In this document: one piece after another, positions 48,030 to 58,025 of the stretch
Layout of the letters: each line of letters begins with the position of its first letter
How positions within the stretch are numbered: the first letter of the stretch is position 1
NCBI GenBank assembly: GCA_963775185.1
Contig: CAVZIE010000004.1
Span: 310,001-374,000, forward strand
DNA from: JAPSGB01 sp963775185
GTDB taxonomy: Bacteria > Myxococcota_A > Polyangia > Polyangiales > Polyangiaceae
Reading direction: 5' to 3'
Length of the DNA: 64,000 nt
Notes under the pieces: generated by a model
The model's database searches: none
The model's input: only the letters and a program-made list of their open reading frames with translations
Told to the model about the DNA's origin: nothing
Translations under genes and position numbers: made by a program

Positions 48030-50831
48030 ATGAAGAACACTACCCAAAACACGCTGCGACGCGCTGCCTGGCTCGTCGCGTTGTCCACCGTGGGCTGCGG
48101 AATGGGCACCGCCCAACCGACCAAGGCGTGCCGTCCCGCGACGACCTCCGCAAGCCAACCGCTCACGGCGGCATCTTCTCGATTGTTCCTGACGACGAGC
48201 GTGGTGACGCGTCTGCAGCAACGGGCGGCAGCGAACGACGCCGCATGGGTTTCGCTCAAGAAGCTCTGCGACGGCTACACGACCGGAACGGTCTACCCCC
48301 CGAACGGGGACGCGTATCCGAGCTCGACCAGCGTGGGGCAAGGCTACCAAGGCGACGGTTACCTGCCGGCGATCCGCTCCTGGGCCTCTGCTACCGTACG
48401 ACCAAGGGCGTCGATGACGCCGCGGCGGCGAAGTACGCCGCGGCCGGCATCAAGGTGCTCGAGGCCATGGCGCTGCCGTCGGGTTCCGGCGGCGCGAAGC
48501 CGTCGGCGGACAGTGGCTACGGCATCCGCAACTACGGTGTCGGGATGGCGATCGGCTACGACTGGCTCGCGCCGGCTCTGCCCGCCAGCACCAAGACTGC
48601 GGTCATCACCGCGCTCAATAGCTGGGTCGACTGGTACGACACGAGCGGGTTCAGTCGCGATCAGCCGATCGGGAACTACTTCGTCGGATACTTCCTCGCG
48701 AAGACGTACACCGCGATCGCAACCGATACCGACAACGCCAAGGCGGCGGCTTACTGGACCGACGTGCAGACGCACCTGTGGGGTCAGCTCGTCAAGCCCG
48801 CCTACAGCGCCTGGATGCAAGGCGGCGGCTGGCCGGAGGGCTGGGGATACGGCCCACGCGCCGTTCGCGGCGTGGCCGAGGTGCTGTGGGGCGTGGAGAC
48901 CGGCAAGGGTCTCTCCTGGTATTCCGATCTGCCGCAAGCTCGCGACCAGGCGCTCTACCTCGAGCAGTTCGCGTGGCCGTCGCTGAAGCGCATGGCAGAT
49001 CGTGGCACGGTGCGCTCGGGCATCGCGCTCAAGCCCTCCGCGGCGCTGATGTCGTCGTTGGCGACGATACTGGCGGAGCACGGCGACGCGAACGCCCCGA
49101 CCGCGATGGCGTTTACCGATGACATCGTCGCAACGGTCGGCGACGACCGTGACCCGTGGCAGACATTCCTGTACTCGGATCCAGCGCGAGCCCGGACTTC
49201 GTACGCGTCGCTGCCGTTGTCGTACAACGCCACGGGGCCCGGCGACGTCGCGATGCGTTCCAGCTGGGACAAGACCGCGAGCTGGGCCTCGCTGACGGCG
49301 GGGCGCTACATCAACGCACCGGACTCGGGCGAGCAGCTCTTCGACGCTGGCGGCGTCACAATGGTTGCTGGCGGCGATCCGGTGCTGGTCAACGCTACCG
49401 GCTGGATCCCGAATACCGGCGGAACCGCCGGCGAGGACTATGTGTACACGGACAGCTGGGGCGGCGGCGGCCGGCGGCTGTACAACTCGTTCTTCGTGAC
49501 CGACCCGGGTAGCTCCAACTCTCCCGGTCAGAACTCGAAGAGCCCGAACAGCTCGAACGCGCACGTGGAGCGCTTCGAGGACGGCGGGAGCTACGTTCGC
49601 GCCCGCGCCGCGGGGCTCGGCGATCAGTACGGCTCCGGTAGCAGCCACCCTGTGACCGCGTACACGCGCGATGTGGTCTACATGCGCCCGGGGACGCTGG
49701 TCCTGTTCGACCGCACGACCATCGCCTCGGCGAGCGCCAATCGGTGGATGGCGTTCCACGTGCCGAGCGCGCCCAAGGAGGTTCCGCTCGCCGATGCCAC
49801 GCAGCATCGATACGACGTGACGTCGGGTGGCGCGATTCGCGGTAGCCTTCGGCTGTTGCTGCCGGAGAGCCCGGCGATCCAGACGGTCTCGCTGCCGGGT
49901 GGAACGACGCGCATTGAAGTCCACGGTCCTGGGGCGGCGTCCGAGCAGTGGCTCAGCGTCGTGACGGCGTCGGCGACGGCTCCAGACCAGGTTCGACTCT
50001 CCGCCGGCGATGGCAACGTCCCGTCGAACAACGCCGTTGGCGTCGAAGTGCGGGGCTCGCGCGAGCAGGTCGTGCTGTTCCCGGCGAACCAGGCGGAAAC
50101 CGCGCTGCTCTCCAGCGTCCAGTATGTCGTCAACCAGTCCGCGAATGCCGACCACGTGATTGTCGACATGAAGCCGTCCGCGAGCGGCTACGCGATCTCC
50201 GCGCAAGCGACCGGGAGCGGGCTCTCGATCAGCGTGTCGACGGGAGGTTCGTTCCAAGCGTCGCCGGCAGGCGTGCTCTCGTTCCAGGTAACGAAGACCG
50301 GTACCGTGTCGCCCGGTTCGCCAATCCCGCCGCCCGCAGGCGGTAGTGGCGGCACCACGGGCACCGGCACCGGTGGTACGTCTGGCAGCGGCGCAGCCGG
50401 CGCACCTGGCGCTGGCGGCAGCGGCGCGGCGGGCGCACCCGGCAACGGCGGCAGCGGCGCGGCGGGCGCACCCGGCACCGGCGGCAGCGGCGCGGCGGGC
50501 GCACCTGGCGCTGGCGGAAGCGGCGCGGCGAGCGCACCCGGCACCGGCGGCAGCGGCGCGGCGGGCGCACCTGGCGCTGGCGGAAGCGGCGCGGCGAGCG
50601 CACCTGGCGCTGGCGGAAGCGGCGCGCGGCGCACCTGGCGCTGGCGGAAGCGGCGCGGCGGGCGCACCTGGCGCAGGCGGCAGTGGCGCGACCGGTGGAC
50701 GCGGCTCGACCGTTGGCGCTCCGGCAAGCGGAGGCTCGAGCGGCAAATCGGGAAGCGGGGCGGCGGGTGCGAGCGGAAGCTCGGGCCAGTGCACCGACCC
50801 GGCACAGTGCCCTGATATGCCCCCCTGCTAG
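48030..50831 (+). CDS. Heparinase II/III-like lipoprotein (two frame changes)
   Basis: ATG 48030 (GAAGGA upstream) opens a lipoprotein signal (AAWLVALSTVGC). An alpha/alpha-toroid domain follows (AAAGIKVLEAMALPSG, YGIRNYGVGMAIGYDWLAPALP, AWMQGGGWPEGWGYGPRAVR), then a beta-sandwich with the heparinase II/III signature AMRSSWDKTASWASL, SGEQLFDAGGVTM and PVLVNATGW. The C-terminus is a GAPGAGGSGAA tandem linker and a short CTDPAQCPDMPPC tail. Frame changes are needed near 48385 and 50630. It probably cleaves acidic polysaccharide outside the cell. Confidence 0.78.
50399..50695 (+). repeat. 33-bp tandem repeat
   Basis: About nine copies of a 33-bp unit encode GAPGAGGSGAA with small variants (GAPGN, GAPGT, SAPGA). 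One unit is shortened near 50630, which causes the frame change in the heparinase-like gene. Confidence 0.8.
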
Positions 50832-50851
50832 GCGCGCAGCGCATCGAAGTT

Positions 50852-50882
50852 GGGCCACCGCGCGCGGGACGCGCGGTGGCCC
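50852..50882. terminator. Strong GC hairpin after the heparinase-like gene
   Basis: Perfect 12-bp arms GGGCCACCGCGC and GCGCGGTGGCCC enclose a short loop, starting 21 bp after the stop codon. There is no T-tract, but position and strength fit a transcription terminator or mRNA stabiliser. Confidence 0.6.
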
Positions 50883-51223
50883 GACGTCGTCTTGGTCCCG
50901 CGATCCGCGCCGCGCGATGCATCGCGCAAAACCTGTAGCCGGCCGCTCGACCGCGTGCGCTTCCTGGCACCTGCCACACAGCAAGCCGACGACTTGTTCC
51001 GCACTGGCAAGGTCGCGTGGTTCTGCAGCGGCGCGTGCAACTATGACGGCCCGGCCGCGGACGGCTGCGACGTGTCCGTTGGACTTCATCAACGACAACA
51101 AGACGGCGTAAGCGGTCGAGCCAATCTGCAGGGTGCTGCGATCCCCCGTCGACGTACCACGAGCACGAAGCGCGACGGCGGGATAGCGGCGAGCCCGGAA
51201 GCGACGTAGCCTACTGAGCAATC
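50883..51223. other. Intergenic region with a possible gene fragment
   Basis: In one frame FCSGACNYDGPAADGCDV (about 51020-51075) resembles Cys-rich modules of the nearby lipoproteins. A frame change would end it as DFINDNKTA near 51110. No start or signal peptide is seen, so it may be a remnant. Confidence 0.3.
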
Positions 51224-51821
51224 ATGGTTCGCTCGACTCTCGTCGCGGCGCTCTGCCTTGCGCTCGCCGGGTGCGCGAAGCGCGGGCCTCCAATCGGCTA
51301 CACGCCGGAGTCAGCCGACGCCCCGACGCGAGCCGAGGAGCCGCCCACGGGCGGAGGTGGCTTCGCATTCGGCGCCGACGTCGCGAAGGTACGCGCGAAG
51401 TGCAGCGCCGCGCACGGCAAGTTCGTGCAGTCGGGGCAGGTCAGCACATGCCTGACGCGCCAGCCGGAGGTCGGCGCCACCTTCATCACGCTGGTGGAGT
51501 ATTGCGGCGGGGCTGTCTGCCGCATCCACAGCTTGCTGACGCTCGACCGGGCGGATGCACAGAGCTGGCTCGTCCCGTTCGAGCATCTGCGCCGCCAGTT
51601 GCTCAGGCAGTACGGCGACCCCGACCAGAACGACGCGCAGTTTCCCCGCCACTTGCGAGGCGGACTTCGCCGGCTGCGTGCGCAACGAAGAAGCGTCGGC
51701 CACGCTGCGCTGGCGCTGGGACGACGGGCATGCCGTCATGCTTCGAATCGGCACAACCAAGCAGGTTCCGGCCGCGATCAGCGTTTCGTACTCGGACGCG
51801 CACGGCACCCCCGCTCCGTGA
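51224..51821 (+). CDS. Lipoprotein of unknown function (one frame change)
   Basis: ATG 51224 opens a short lipoprotein signal (LVAALCLALAGC). A soluble domain follows with four Cys (KCSAAHGKF, STCLTRQPEV, VEYCGGAVCRIHSLL). A frame change near 51645 leads to ATCEADFAGCVRNEEASATLRWRW and AISVSYSDAHGTPAP at the stop. I recognise no family. The conserved-looking RQLLRQYGDPDQ helix suggests a real gene. Confidence 0.6.
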
Positions 51822-51884
51822 ACGCGCGATCGCCCGTGTTCGACCGTGCCTCGCGCCGGCGGATGGCCCGGGCGCATGTGACAC

Positions 51885-52160
51885 GCATGCGCCATCGACG
51901 GCAGCCATCCGCTGCAGTGCTGGGGCGCGAACCGCTTCGGCCAGCTCGGCACCGGCAGCCTCGGTGGTGGCGCCTGCGCCAACCACGTGCAGGCGCGCGA
52001 GTCGTCGCCCGTGGCGGCCGCTGGCCTGGGCGGCGACGCCGAGCTACGCGTGCGCGCCCACGCCGTCTTCGGTCGGGCGGGCTTCGCGTCCGTCGCCGCC
52101 GGACGGCAGCGCAGGTCTCGACGGATCGCTACGCGCGAGTCGCCCGTTGCGGTGAAGGGC
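51885..52160 (+). pseudogene. RCC1-repeat gene fragment
   Basis: The reading CAIDGSHPLQCWGANRFGQLG is a typical RCC1 blade (the CWGxNxxGQLG motif). It continues as ESSPVAAAGLGGDAELRVRA and ends ESPVAVKGL at the next repeat copy. RCC1 proteins normally have several such blades; only one is recognisable and no start or signal is present. The fragment stops within about 5 bp of the dispersed repeat. Confidence 0.6.
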
Positions 52161-52163
52161 CTG

Positions 52164-52184
52164 TGGCCGGTCCGGCGCGGTATC
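52164..52184 (+). repeat. Dispersed repeat, copy 19, at a junction of gene fragments
   Basis: The core is perfect. It lies exactly between the RCC1 fragment (plus strand) and a lipoprotein-signal fragment (minus strand). Confidence 0.88.
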
Positions 52185-52186
52185 CC

Positions 52187-52355
52187 GCGCGAGCGCCGCA
52201 TGCCCGGTTGCGCGGATGACCAGCGGCGACGCGGCTGGGGCGATGGCGTCCGGCGCGTCGTGGATGGCTCTCCGCCACTGCACCCAGCGAGCGCCGCAAC
52301 AACCACGACGACTAGCCCCAAAACAAGCGATAGCCCAGACGCGCATGGCCGGCAA
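52187..52355 (-). pseudogene. Lipoprotein signal-peptide fragment
   Basis: On the minus strand the reading SLVLGLVVVVVAALAGCSGG is a strong lipobox signal. The start (ATG 52355, MPAMRVWAIA) is in another frame, so an indel separates them. The mature part is only about 35 residues before the dispersed repeat. This is probably a truncated lipoprotein gene. Confidence 0.4.
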
Positions 52356-52614
52356 TCAGCCACGCGTCGGCGGCCCCCACGTGGGCGACACGCGTAGCGC
52401 CCGACGCCGTGTCGGTGGAGAGCGTCGGGTTGTGGAAGGTCGTGGTTCTCGTTTCTCGGGGGCTGAAGGGTGAATGGCTCGCGGTCGTCGGAATGCCGCG
52501 CCGCGTCGGGCGAAACCAGCAAGGAATGCCGCGAGCGACGTCGTGGTGGTCCGGGCCTCGGCGTGAGTCTCCACCCACTGGCGTCACACGTTCCCCGTAG
52601 CGCCGCGCACGCTG

Positions 52615-53196
52615 ATGCGCGACGCTCCGGTCTTCATGAGCTCGCCGTCACGCATCTCCGTCGCGTTCTCCTTCGCCGCCATTCTCGCGGCTTCCGCCTG
52701 CCACAGCCGCTCCACCGCCCAGGCCTCCACGGGCAGCAGAACGGCGCGCCCCGCTGCGACCGCGCCATCCGCCGCGCCCGCGACGTCTGCGGCGCCGCCC
52801 GCATCCGCGGCGGCAGCAGCGACGCCGACGACGATCGTGGGCAAGGCGACGACGCTCGAGGTCGGCAAGTGGGTGCGCATCTGTTACCGGCCCCGTGCCG
52901 CGAATCCGTTCGGCGTCAACCACGCGCACTTCATCTGCAATACGAACGTACTGGCCACGAAGAATCCGCTGCCGCCGCCGCCGGGAACCGTCACCGGTGC
53001 GCAGGTGGTCGGCGCGCTCCGCACGGCGACTGGCAAGCGCGACATCGGCACGCCGTGGGCCCGTTCGCTACGCGCCGGCGCGGATCCGGAAGCGCCGAGC
53101 AGCGCGATGCAGATCCGCGACGACAACAGCGGCTACGGGCTGTACGTGGTCGAGACCGACGCCGGGCCAGCGCTCTTCGTGGAACTGGCGCAATGA
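52615..53196 (+). CDS. Lipoprotein with Ala/Pro-rich linker
   Basis: The 193-residue protein starts at ATG 52615 or, more typically, ATG 52636 (MSSPSRISVAFSFAAILAASAC). An Ala/Pro/Ser/Thr linker follows, then a compact domain (VGKWVRICYRPRAANPFGVNHA, AMQIRDDNSGYGLYVVETD). It has two Cys (RICYR, HFICN) and is unrecognised. The frame is intact and the gene stands alone. Confidence 0.6.
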   Translation: MRDAPVFMSSPSRISVAFSFAAILAASACHSRSTAQASTGSRTARPAATAPSAAPATSAAPPASAAAAATPTTIVGKATTLEVGKWVRICYRPRAANPFGVNHAHFICNTNVLATKNPLPPPPGTVTGAQVVGALRTATGKRDIGTPWARSLRAGADPEAPSSAMQIRDDNSGYGLYVVETDAGPALFVELAQ

Positions 53197-53239
53197 CGCG
53201 GGCACTCACTAGCGCGCGTGTCTGCGCGGTAGCCATGTA

Positions 53240-53479
53240 GTGGATTGCAGGTCGTGCCGAGACCGTCTCGAATTCCCGACCGAGGGTGGCGGCCGGAGCC
53301 CGCAGCAGAAGGCCGCGCTGTCCCGCCTGAAGACCGAGATGACGAAGGCGGGCGTGCTCGTCAGCTCGATCCAGCTGCAGCCGAGCGCGCAGGGCAAGCG
53401 CCTGGTGTTCACGAACAACCAGCTCACGGTGATGCGGCCCGTTCCAGTCGAAGGAACTTGCCTCCCTATACTTGGATAA
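53240..53479 (+). pseudogene. YCII/DGPF-domain fragment
   Basis: The stretch LKTEMTKAGVLVSSIQLQPS followed by AQGKRLVFTNNQLTVM matches the middle of the DGPF/YCII-related fold (KAGVLLxxxGLxPSxxGxR pattern). The N-terminal strand is replaced by unrelated sequence (CRSCRDRLEFPTEGGG). The DGPF motif itself is absent, since the frame runs on as RPVPVEGTCLPILG. A decayed gene fragment is likely. Confidence 0.45.
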
Positions 53480-53504
53480 AGGCATCGTGCGCGGCGCCTC
53501 GGGG

Positions 53505-53526
53505 GATTCCGCGCCGGACCGGCATC
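53505..53526 (-). repeat. Dispersed repeat, copy 20
   Basis: The core is perfect. It lies 26 bp after the YCII fragment and 36 bp beyond the stop of the minus-strand cytochrome gene. Confidence 0.9.
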
Positions 53527-53561
53527 ACCGCCTACGCAGTCTCGCGACAGCGCACGTGCGC

Positions 53562-53855
53562 TCAGTCGGCCTTGGGCTGATGGCAACCCCTGCAGGTCGT
53601 ATTGTCGCGGCCCTGGTGGGACTCGGCGAGGGGATGCTGGCCCGCTCCGACCTGGTGACAGCTCGTGCAATCGTCCTTGCCCACGAGGTCGTGCGGGATC
53701 GCAGGAGCCCCCGCCGTCTGCACGGCGGAGCCAGGGCCGGACGCCCCCGCGGAATCCGTGGGAGTCGGAGTCCCGCCTCCGCAGCCCCAGAACAGCGCAC
53801 TGGCGGCCGATGCAACCAGAGCGACGCTCAACACGCGAGATGGAATACTTGTCAT
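53562..53855 (-). CDS. Small di-haem cytochrome c-type lipoprotein
   Basis: The 97-residue protein has a lipoprotein-like signal (VASAASALFWGC) and two CxxCH motifs, DCTSCHQVG and TCRGCHQPKAD, at the C-terminus. Additional His (IPHDLVG, QHPLAESHQG) could be distal haem ligands. It resembles the NapB/NrfB-like small multihaem cytochromes and probably carries electrons at the membrane surface. No oxidoreductase partner is adjacent. Confidence 0.8.
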   Translation of the reverse strand: MTSIPSRVLSVALVASAASALFWGCGGGTPTPTDSAGASGPGSAVQTAGAPAIPHDLVGKDDCTSCHQVGAGQHPLAESHQGRDNTTCRGCHQPKAD

Positions 53856-54140
53856 GGTCGGACGCTCAAAAGCATCATGTGTGCCGCCAACGACCCGCAC
53901 CCAAAAGGCGATTGGATCCGGGTTCGGCGAGATTCCTCGAGCCAGGCCGCGAAGATCCGATTCGGGACCTCGCGCAGCGGTTGCCGAGTCCTCGACGACC
54001 CGACGCATCGCATGCGACGTGTTCCGCTCTCGAATAGCGTCCGCCACGGCGCTCCGGTCGTGGTGGGTGCGTGTCCTACCAAAATCGCGGCGGCGCAGGC
54101 CCGGCTGCGGACGTCATGCTAGAGCGTAGGCTTCCCCCCA
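53856..54140. promoter_or_regulatory. Divergent intergenic region
   Basis: About 285 bp lie between the divergent cytochrome and protease genes. No gene is supported. Promoters for both are expected here, but no clear consensus boxes stand out. Confidence 0.35.
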
Positions 54141-55019
54141 ATGAGTTTGCACTCGCCTCACCGGCGTCTGCTTGCCCTGTTCGCGCTGGCTCTGTTCGGC
54201 AGCGGTGTCTGTACGGGCTGGACGCTGTCACACGCGGAGCGCGCCGGGACGTCTGCCGGGCAGCTGAGCAGCGGCACGCCGATCGCGGTCGAGCTGATCC
54301 GTGGGAGCCCTGACGGTCCGGACCACGGGGTCAAACACCTCGCGCCGGCGGCGCACCCGCAGAGCACCGCTCCGGCCTCGTCACCCCGCCTGCCGACCCG
54401 GGAGGTCGCCCAGCGTGCGCTTGCCGCGACGGTGTTCCTGCGCGGCGGAAACGTCTACGGCGCGGGCGTCCTGGTCGACAACCAGGGCCACGTGCTGACC
54501 TGCGATCACGTGATCGACGGTCTCGATCAGGTGCGCGCGTGGTTCTACGGCGAATCGAAACCCATCGCGGTAAGAGTCGTCGCTCGCGACCACGGCGCCG
54601 ACCTGGCGCTGTTGAAGCTTGCCCAGGTCCCCGCACACGCACCGGCCGTTCTCGCGAGCATCACCGGCGTCGCCATGGGCGACACCGTGTTCTCCATGGG
54701 AGCGCCGATGAAGATGACGTTCTCGATGAGCCAGGGCATCGTTTCATATGTCGGGCGCTCGTTCGACGGCACGGCCTTCGTCCAGACGGATCTCCCGGCC
54801 AACGCCGGCAGCTCGGGCGGGCCGGTGCTGAACGATCGGGGCGAGCTCGTTGGCGTGATGTCGTTCATCCTGCGCGGCGGCCAGGGTCTGACGTTCGCGG
54901 TGCCGATCGACTACGCGTTCAAGAGCTTCGCATCCCAGCTGGACGTCAAGCAGGACAGCAAGCGTTTCGACGAGTGGCTGAAGTCCAGCAAACCGGACTC
55001 CGCGCTGATCGGCAAGTAG
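54141..55019 (+). CDS. Trypsin-like serine protease, HtrA/DegP-type without PDZ
   Basis: The 292-residue protein has a signal or membrane anchor (LLALFALALFGSGVCTGWTL) and a trypsin-like domain with the full triad: His 123 (LTCDHVI), Asp 154 (HGADLALL), Ser 225 (NAGSSGGPVLN). The domain stops after VPIDYAFKSF and there is no PDZ domain, so substrate control differs from DegP. It probably acts in envelope protein quality control. The frame is intact. Confidence 0.9.
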   Translation: MSLHSPHRRLLALFALALFGSGVCTGWTLSHAERAGTSAGQLSSGTPIAVELIRGSPDGPDHGVKHLAPAAHPQSTAPASSPRLPTREVAQRALAATVFLRGGNVYGAGVLVDNQGHVLTCDHVIDGLDQVRAWFYGESKPIAVRVVARDHGADLALLKLAQVPAHAPAVLASITGVAMGDTVFSMGAPMKMTFSMSQGIVSYVGRSFDGTAFVQTDLPANAGSSGGPVLNDRGELVGVMSFILRGGQGLTFAVPIDYAFKSFASQLDVKQDSKRFDEWLKSSKPDSALIGK

Positions 55020-55155
55020 AGGCGAACTGAAAGCACCCCGGCTCCCGCCAGGGTGCAGCGCGTGCGCGGATTTCAGCTGCGCTGCCGCGGCTCGGAAACC
55101 GCGCGTGTGGTCCGCTCCGTTTCTGTTAGGGTCCGTCCGCAACCGGAGGCTCAAC

Positions 55156-58005
55156 ATGACAAGCGAGGGACTCGCGCGCGCCGCGTGCGCGGTGGTCGCG
55201 ATCGGAATCCTGGCGACGGCGAGCTGCAGCGGCCAGGCGCCCAGCGCGGACCGCGGCGCCGGCACCGGCGCGTCGCAGCAGCTGGTGGAAGCGCCGGCGG
55301 CACGGACGCGCATCGCGGAGCTGCGAGGGCGGTTCCGCGCCGGACCGGCAAGAGAGAAATCCGTGATCGGCGCTGCCGTCACGACGAGCTTTCGCTTCGA
55401 CGGCGCGGACAGCGTGCGGCCCGAGCTGCCCGCCGCCGCCATGCGCGCCGTGCTCGGGACCGCGCGCGTCGATCTGCCGATGCGCGCGAACGGCGCGGTG
55501 CGCGTCGAGGACGGCCGCTCCCACGTCGCGGTCGCGTTCGCCCTGCGCGGCGCCAGCGGCGCGCCGCTCTCTGTCGCGGACGGTATCGCGCTGTACGCGC
55601 GCGCGCTGCCGGGCGCGGACGTCGTGCACCGGCCGGGCGCGGAAGGCACGGAGGACTACGTCGCGTTCGAACGCGCGCCGGCGCGCGAGGAGCTCGTCTA
55701 CGACGTGGACGTATCGCGCGTCGCAGGCTTGCGCCTGGTCGCCGACACGCTGGAGTTCCTGGACGAGGGCGGCGCGCCGCGCCTGCGCATCGCGCCGCCG
55801 GTCGTCGTCGACGCCGGCGGCGAGCGCCACGCGGCGCGCATCGCGCTCGCCGGCTGCGCCGCGGACGCGAGCCCACGGGCGCCGTGGGGCCGCGCGATCA
55901 CAGCGCCTGGCGCCGCGAGCTGCGTCGTGCGCGTGACGTGGAGCGGCGTCGCCTATCCGGCGATCGTCGATCCGGCATGGGTCGCCACCGGATCGATGGC
56001 GACGAAGCGCGCGTCGCACACGGCAAGCGTGCTCGCGTCGGGCAAGGTGCTGGTCGCGGGGGGCGGCGGCACGTTCCTGTCGAGCGCGGAGCTGTACGAT
56101 CCGGCAACCGGCACGTTCTCGGCCACCGGATCCATGGCAACGCCACGCGCTCTGCACACGGCGAGCGTGCTCGCTTCCGGCAAGGTGCTCGTCGTCGGCG
56201 GCACCACCAGCAACGCGATCGCGGAGCTGTACAACCCAGCGACGGGCACGTTCTCCCCGACCGGTGCCATGGCGACGCCGCGCCTGTACCACACGGCGAG
56301 TGTGCTCGTTTCCGGCAAGGTGCTCGTCGTCGGCGGCGAGGACACCAGCGGCTATCTCGCGACCGCGGAGCTCTACGATCCGACGGCAGGCACGTTCTCC
56401 CCCACCGGGTCCATGGCGGGCGTGCGCGCGTTCCACACGGCGAGCGTGCTCGTGTCGGGCAAGGTGCTGGTCGTCGGCGGCTTCGTCAACGCCGGGCGCC
56501 TGTCGAGCGCCGAGCTTTACAACCCGGCGACGGGCACGTTCGCCGCCACCGGATCCATGGCGACTGTGCGCGACAGCCACACGGCGACCGTGCTCGCGTC
56601 TGGCAAGGTGCTCGTCGCCGGCGGGTTCGACACCAACAACAGCCTCTCGAGCGCCGAGCTGTACGACCCGACGACCGGCACCTTCTCGCCCACCGGATCC
56701 ATGGCGGCTGCCCACGATCGCCAGTCGGCGACCCTGCTCGGCACCGGCAAGGTGCTCGTCGCCGGCGGCAACGCCACCGGCACTGCGGAGCTCTACGATC
56801 CGACGACCGGCACGTTCTCGGCTGCAGGGTATCTGGCGATCGCGGGCTACCAGCACACAGCAAGCCTGCTCGCGTCCGGTGCCGTCCTGGTCGCCGGCGG
56901 CTTGGACAAGAACGTCAACCTGGTCGCGACCGCGCAGCTGTACGACCTGCACGCGGCCGGCGCGAGCTGCACCGTCGCGGACGACTGCTTGACCGGCGTG
57001 TGCGAGGACGGGATCTGCTGCGCCGGCGCGTGCAGCGGCACGTGCAAGACGTGCACGGCGGGCACCGGCGCGTGCACGAGTGTGACCAGCGCGGACGATC
57101 CCGACACCTGCACCGGCTCCAGCACGTGCAGCGCGAGCGGCGCGTGCAAGAAGAAGATCGGCCAGAGTTGCGCGGCCGCAAGCGAGTGCGCCAGCGCGTT
57201 CTGCGCCGACGGCACCTGCTGCAACACCGCCTGCGGCGGGCTCTGCCAGGCGTGCAGCGCCGCCAAGACCGGCGCGCAGGACGGCACGTGCGGCCCCGTC
57301 ACCGCGGGCACGGATCCGGACAGCGAGTGCGCCGCAGCGCAGTGCACCAGCGGCGTCGCGACGCCCGCGACCACGTGCAACGGCGCGTCCGCGTGCTCCA
57401 GCGCGACGCCGTCGCCCTGCGCCACCGGCTACGCATGCGATGGCACCGCGTGCGCGACGAGCTGCAGCGACAGCAGCGTCTGCGGAGCGGGCTACACGTG
57501 CAACACCGCGACGTCGAAGTGCGTCATCGCCGCGGACGGCGGAACGGGCGGCACCGGTGGAACAAGCGGCACCGGTGGAACGGCCGGAGCGAGCGGCACC
57601 GGTGGAACGAGCGGTGTGGCCGGAGCGAGCGGCGCGGCGGGAACGAGCGGCAGCGGTGGCGCGAGCGGTGCGGCAGGCACCACCGGCAGCGGTGGAACGA
57701 GCGGCGCGGCAGGCACCAGCGGCAGCGGTGGAACGAGCGGCAGCGGCGGCTCGGGCGGCACGAGCGGCTCGGGCGGTAGCGCCGGAGTTGGTGGCGCCGG
57801 CGGAACTGGCGGCGGCCGCGGCACGGGCGGCAGCGGCACGGGCGGCAGCGGCGCGACCGGCGGTGCCGACGCCGGTCCACGCGCGAGCGCGACGAGCGAC
57901 TCCGGCGGGTGCGGCTGTCGCACAACGGGCACGCGGCGATCGGGCAGCGCTCCCTGGCTCGTGCTGCTCGGGCTCGCGCTGCTCGCTGTCCGACGGCGAC
58001 GCTAG
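55156..58005 (+). CDS. Kelch-repeat surface lipoprotein with Cys-rich modules and MYXO-CTERM-like tail
   Basis: The 949-residue protein starts at ATG 55156 with CGGAGG at good spacing. A lipoprotein signal (AVVAIGILATASC) precedes a beta-rich N-terminal domain. Seven or so kelch blades follow, each with a near-identical SGKVLVxGG ... AELYDPxTGTFSxTGSMA unit. Cys-rich modules (CCAGACSGTCKTC, CCNTACGGLCQAC) and a long GGTSGSGG linker follow. The end, GGCGCRTTG, hydrophobic WLVLLGLALLAV and RRRR, is a MYXO-CTERM sorting signature. Residues 59-66 (RFRAGPAR) are encoded by an in-frame repeat copy. Confidence 0.88.
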   Translation: MTSEGLARAACAVVAIGILATASCSGQAPSADRGAGTGASQQLVEAPAARTRIAELRGRFRAGPAREKSVIGAAVTTSFRFDGADSVRPELPAAAMRAVLGTARVDLPMRANGAVRVEDGRSHVAVAFALRGASGAPLSVADGIALYARALPGADVVHRPGAEGTEDYVAFERAPAREELVYDVDVSRVAGLRLVADTLEFLDEGGAPRLRIAPPVVVDAGGERHAARIALAGCAADASPRAPWGRAITAPGAASCVVRVTWSGVAYPAIVDPAWVATGSMATKRASHTASVLASGKVLVAGGGGTFLSSAELYDPATGTFSATGSMATPRALHTASVLASGKVLVVGGTTSNAIAELYNPATGTFSPTGAMATPRLYHTASVLVSGKVLVVGGEDTSGYLATAELYDPTAGTFSPTGSMAGVRAFHTASVLVSGKVLVVGGFVNAGRLSSAELYNPATGTFAATGSMATVRDSHTATVLASGKVLVAGGFDTNNSLSSAELYDPTTGTFSPTGSMAAAHDRQSATLLGTGKVLVAGGNATGTAELYDPTTGTFSAAGYLAIAGYQHTASLLASGAVLVAGGLDKNVNLVATAQLYDLHAAGASCTVADDCLTGVCEDGICCAGACSGTCKTCTAGTGACTSVTSADDPDTCTGSSTCSASGACKKKIGQSCAAASECASAFCADGTCCNTACGGLCQACSAAKTGAQDGTCGPVTAGTDPDSECAAAQCTSGVATPATTCNGASACSSATPSPCATGYACDGTACATSCSDSSVCGAGYTCNTATSKCVIAADGGTGGTGGTSGTGGTAGASGTGGTSGVAGASGAAGTSGSGGASGAAGTTGSGGTSGAAGTSGSGGTSGSGGSGGTSGSGGSAGVGGAGGTGGGRGTGGSGTGGSGATGGADAGPRASATSDSGGCGCRTTGTRRSGSAPWLVLLGLALLAVRRRR
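55331..55352 (-). repeat. Dispersed repeat, copy 21, in frame inside the kelch gene
   Basis: The core is perfect. It reads as FRAGPA within the N-terminal region, before the kelch domain, without breaking the frame. It is the only copy found in the interior of an intact gene. Confidence 0.9.
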
Positions 58006-58025
58006 CGGGGCGTCGAGCTCGCCGT

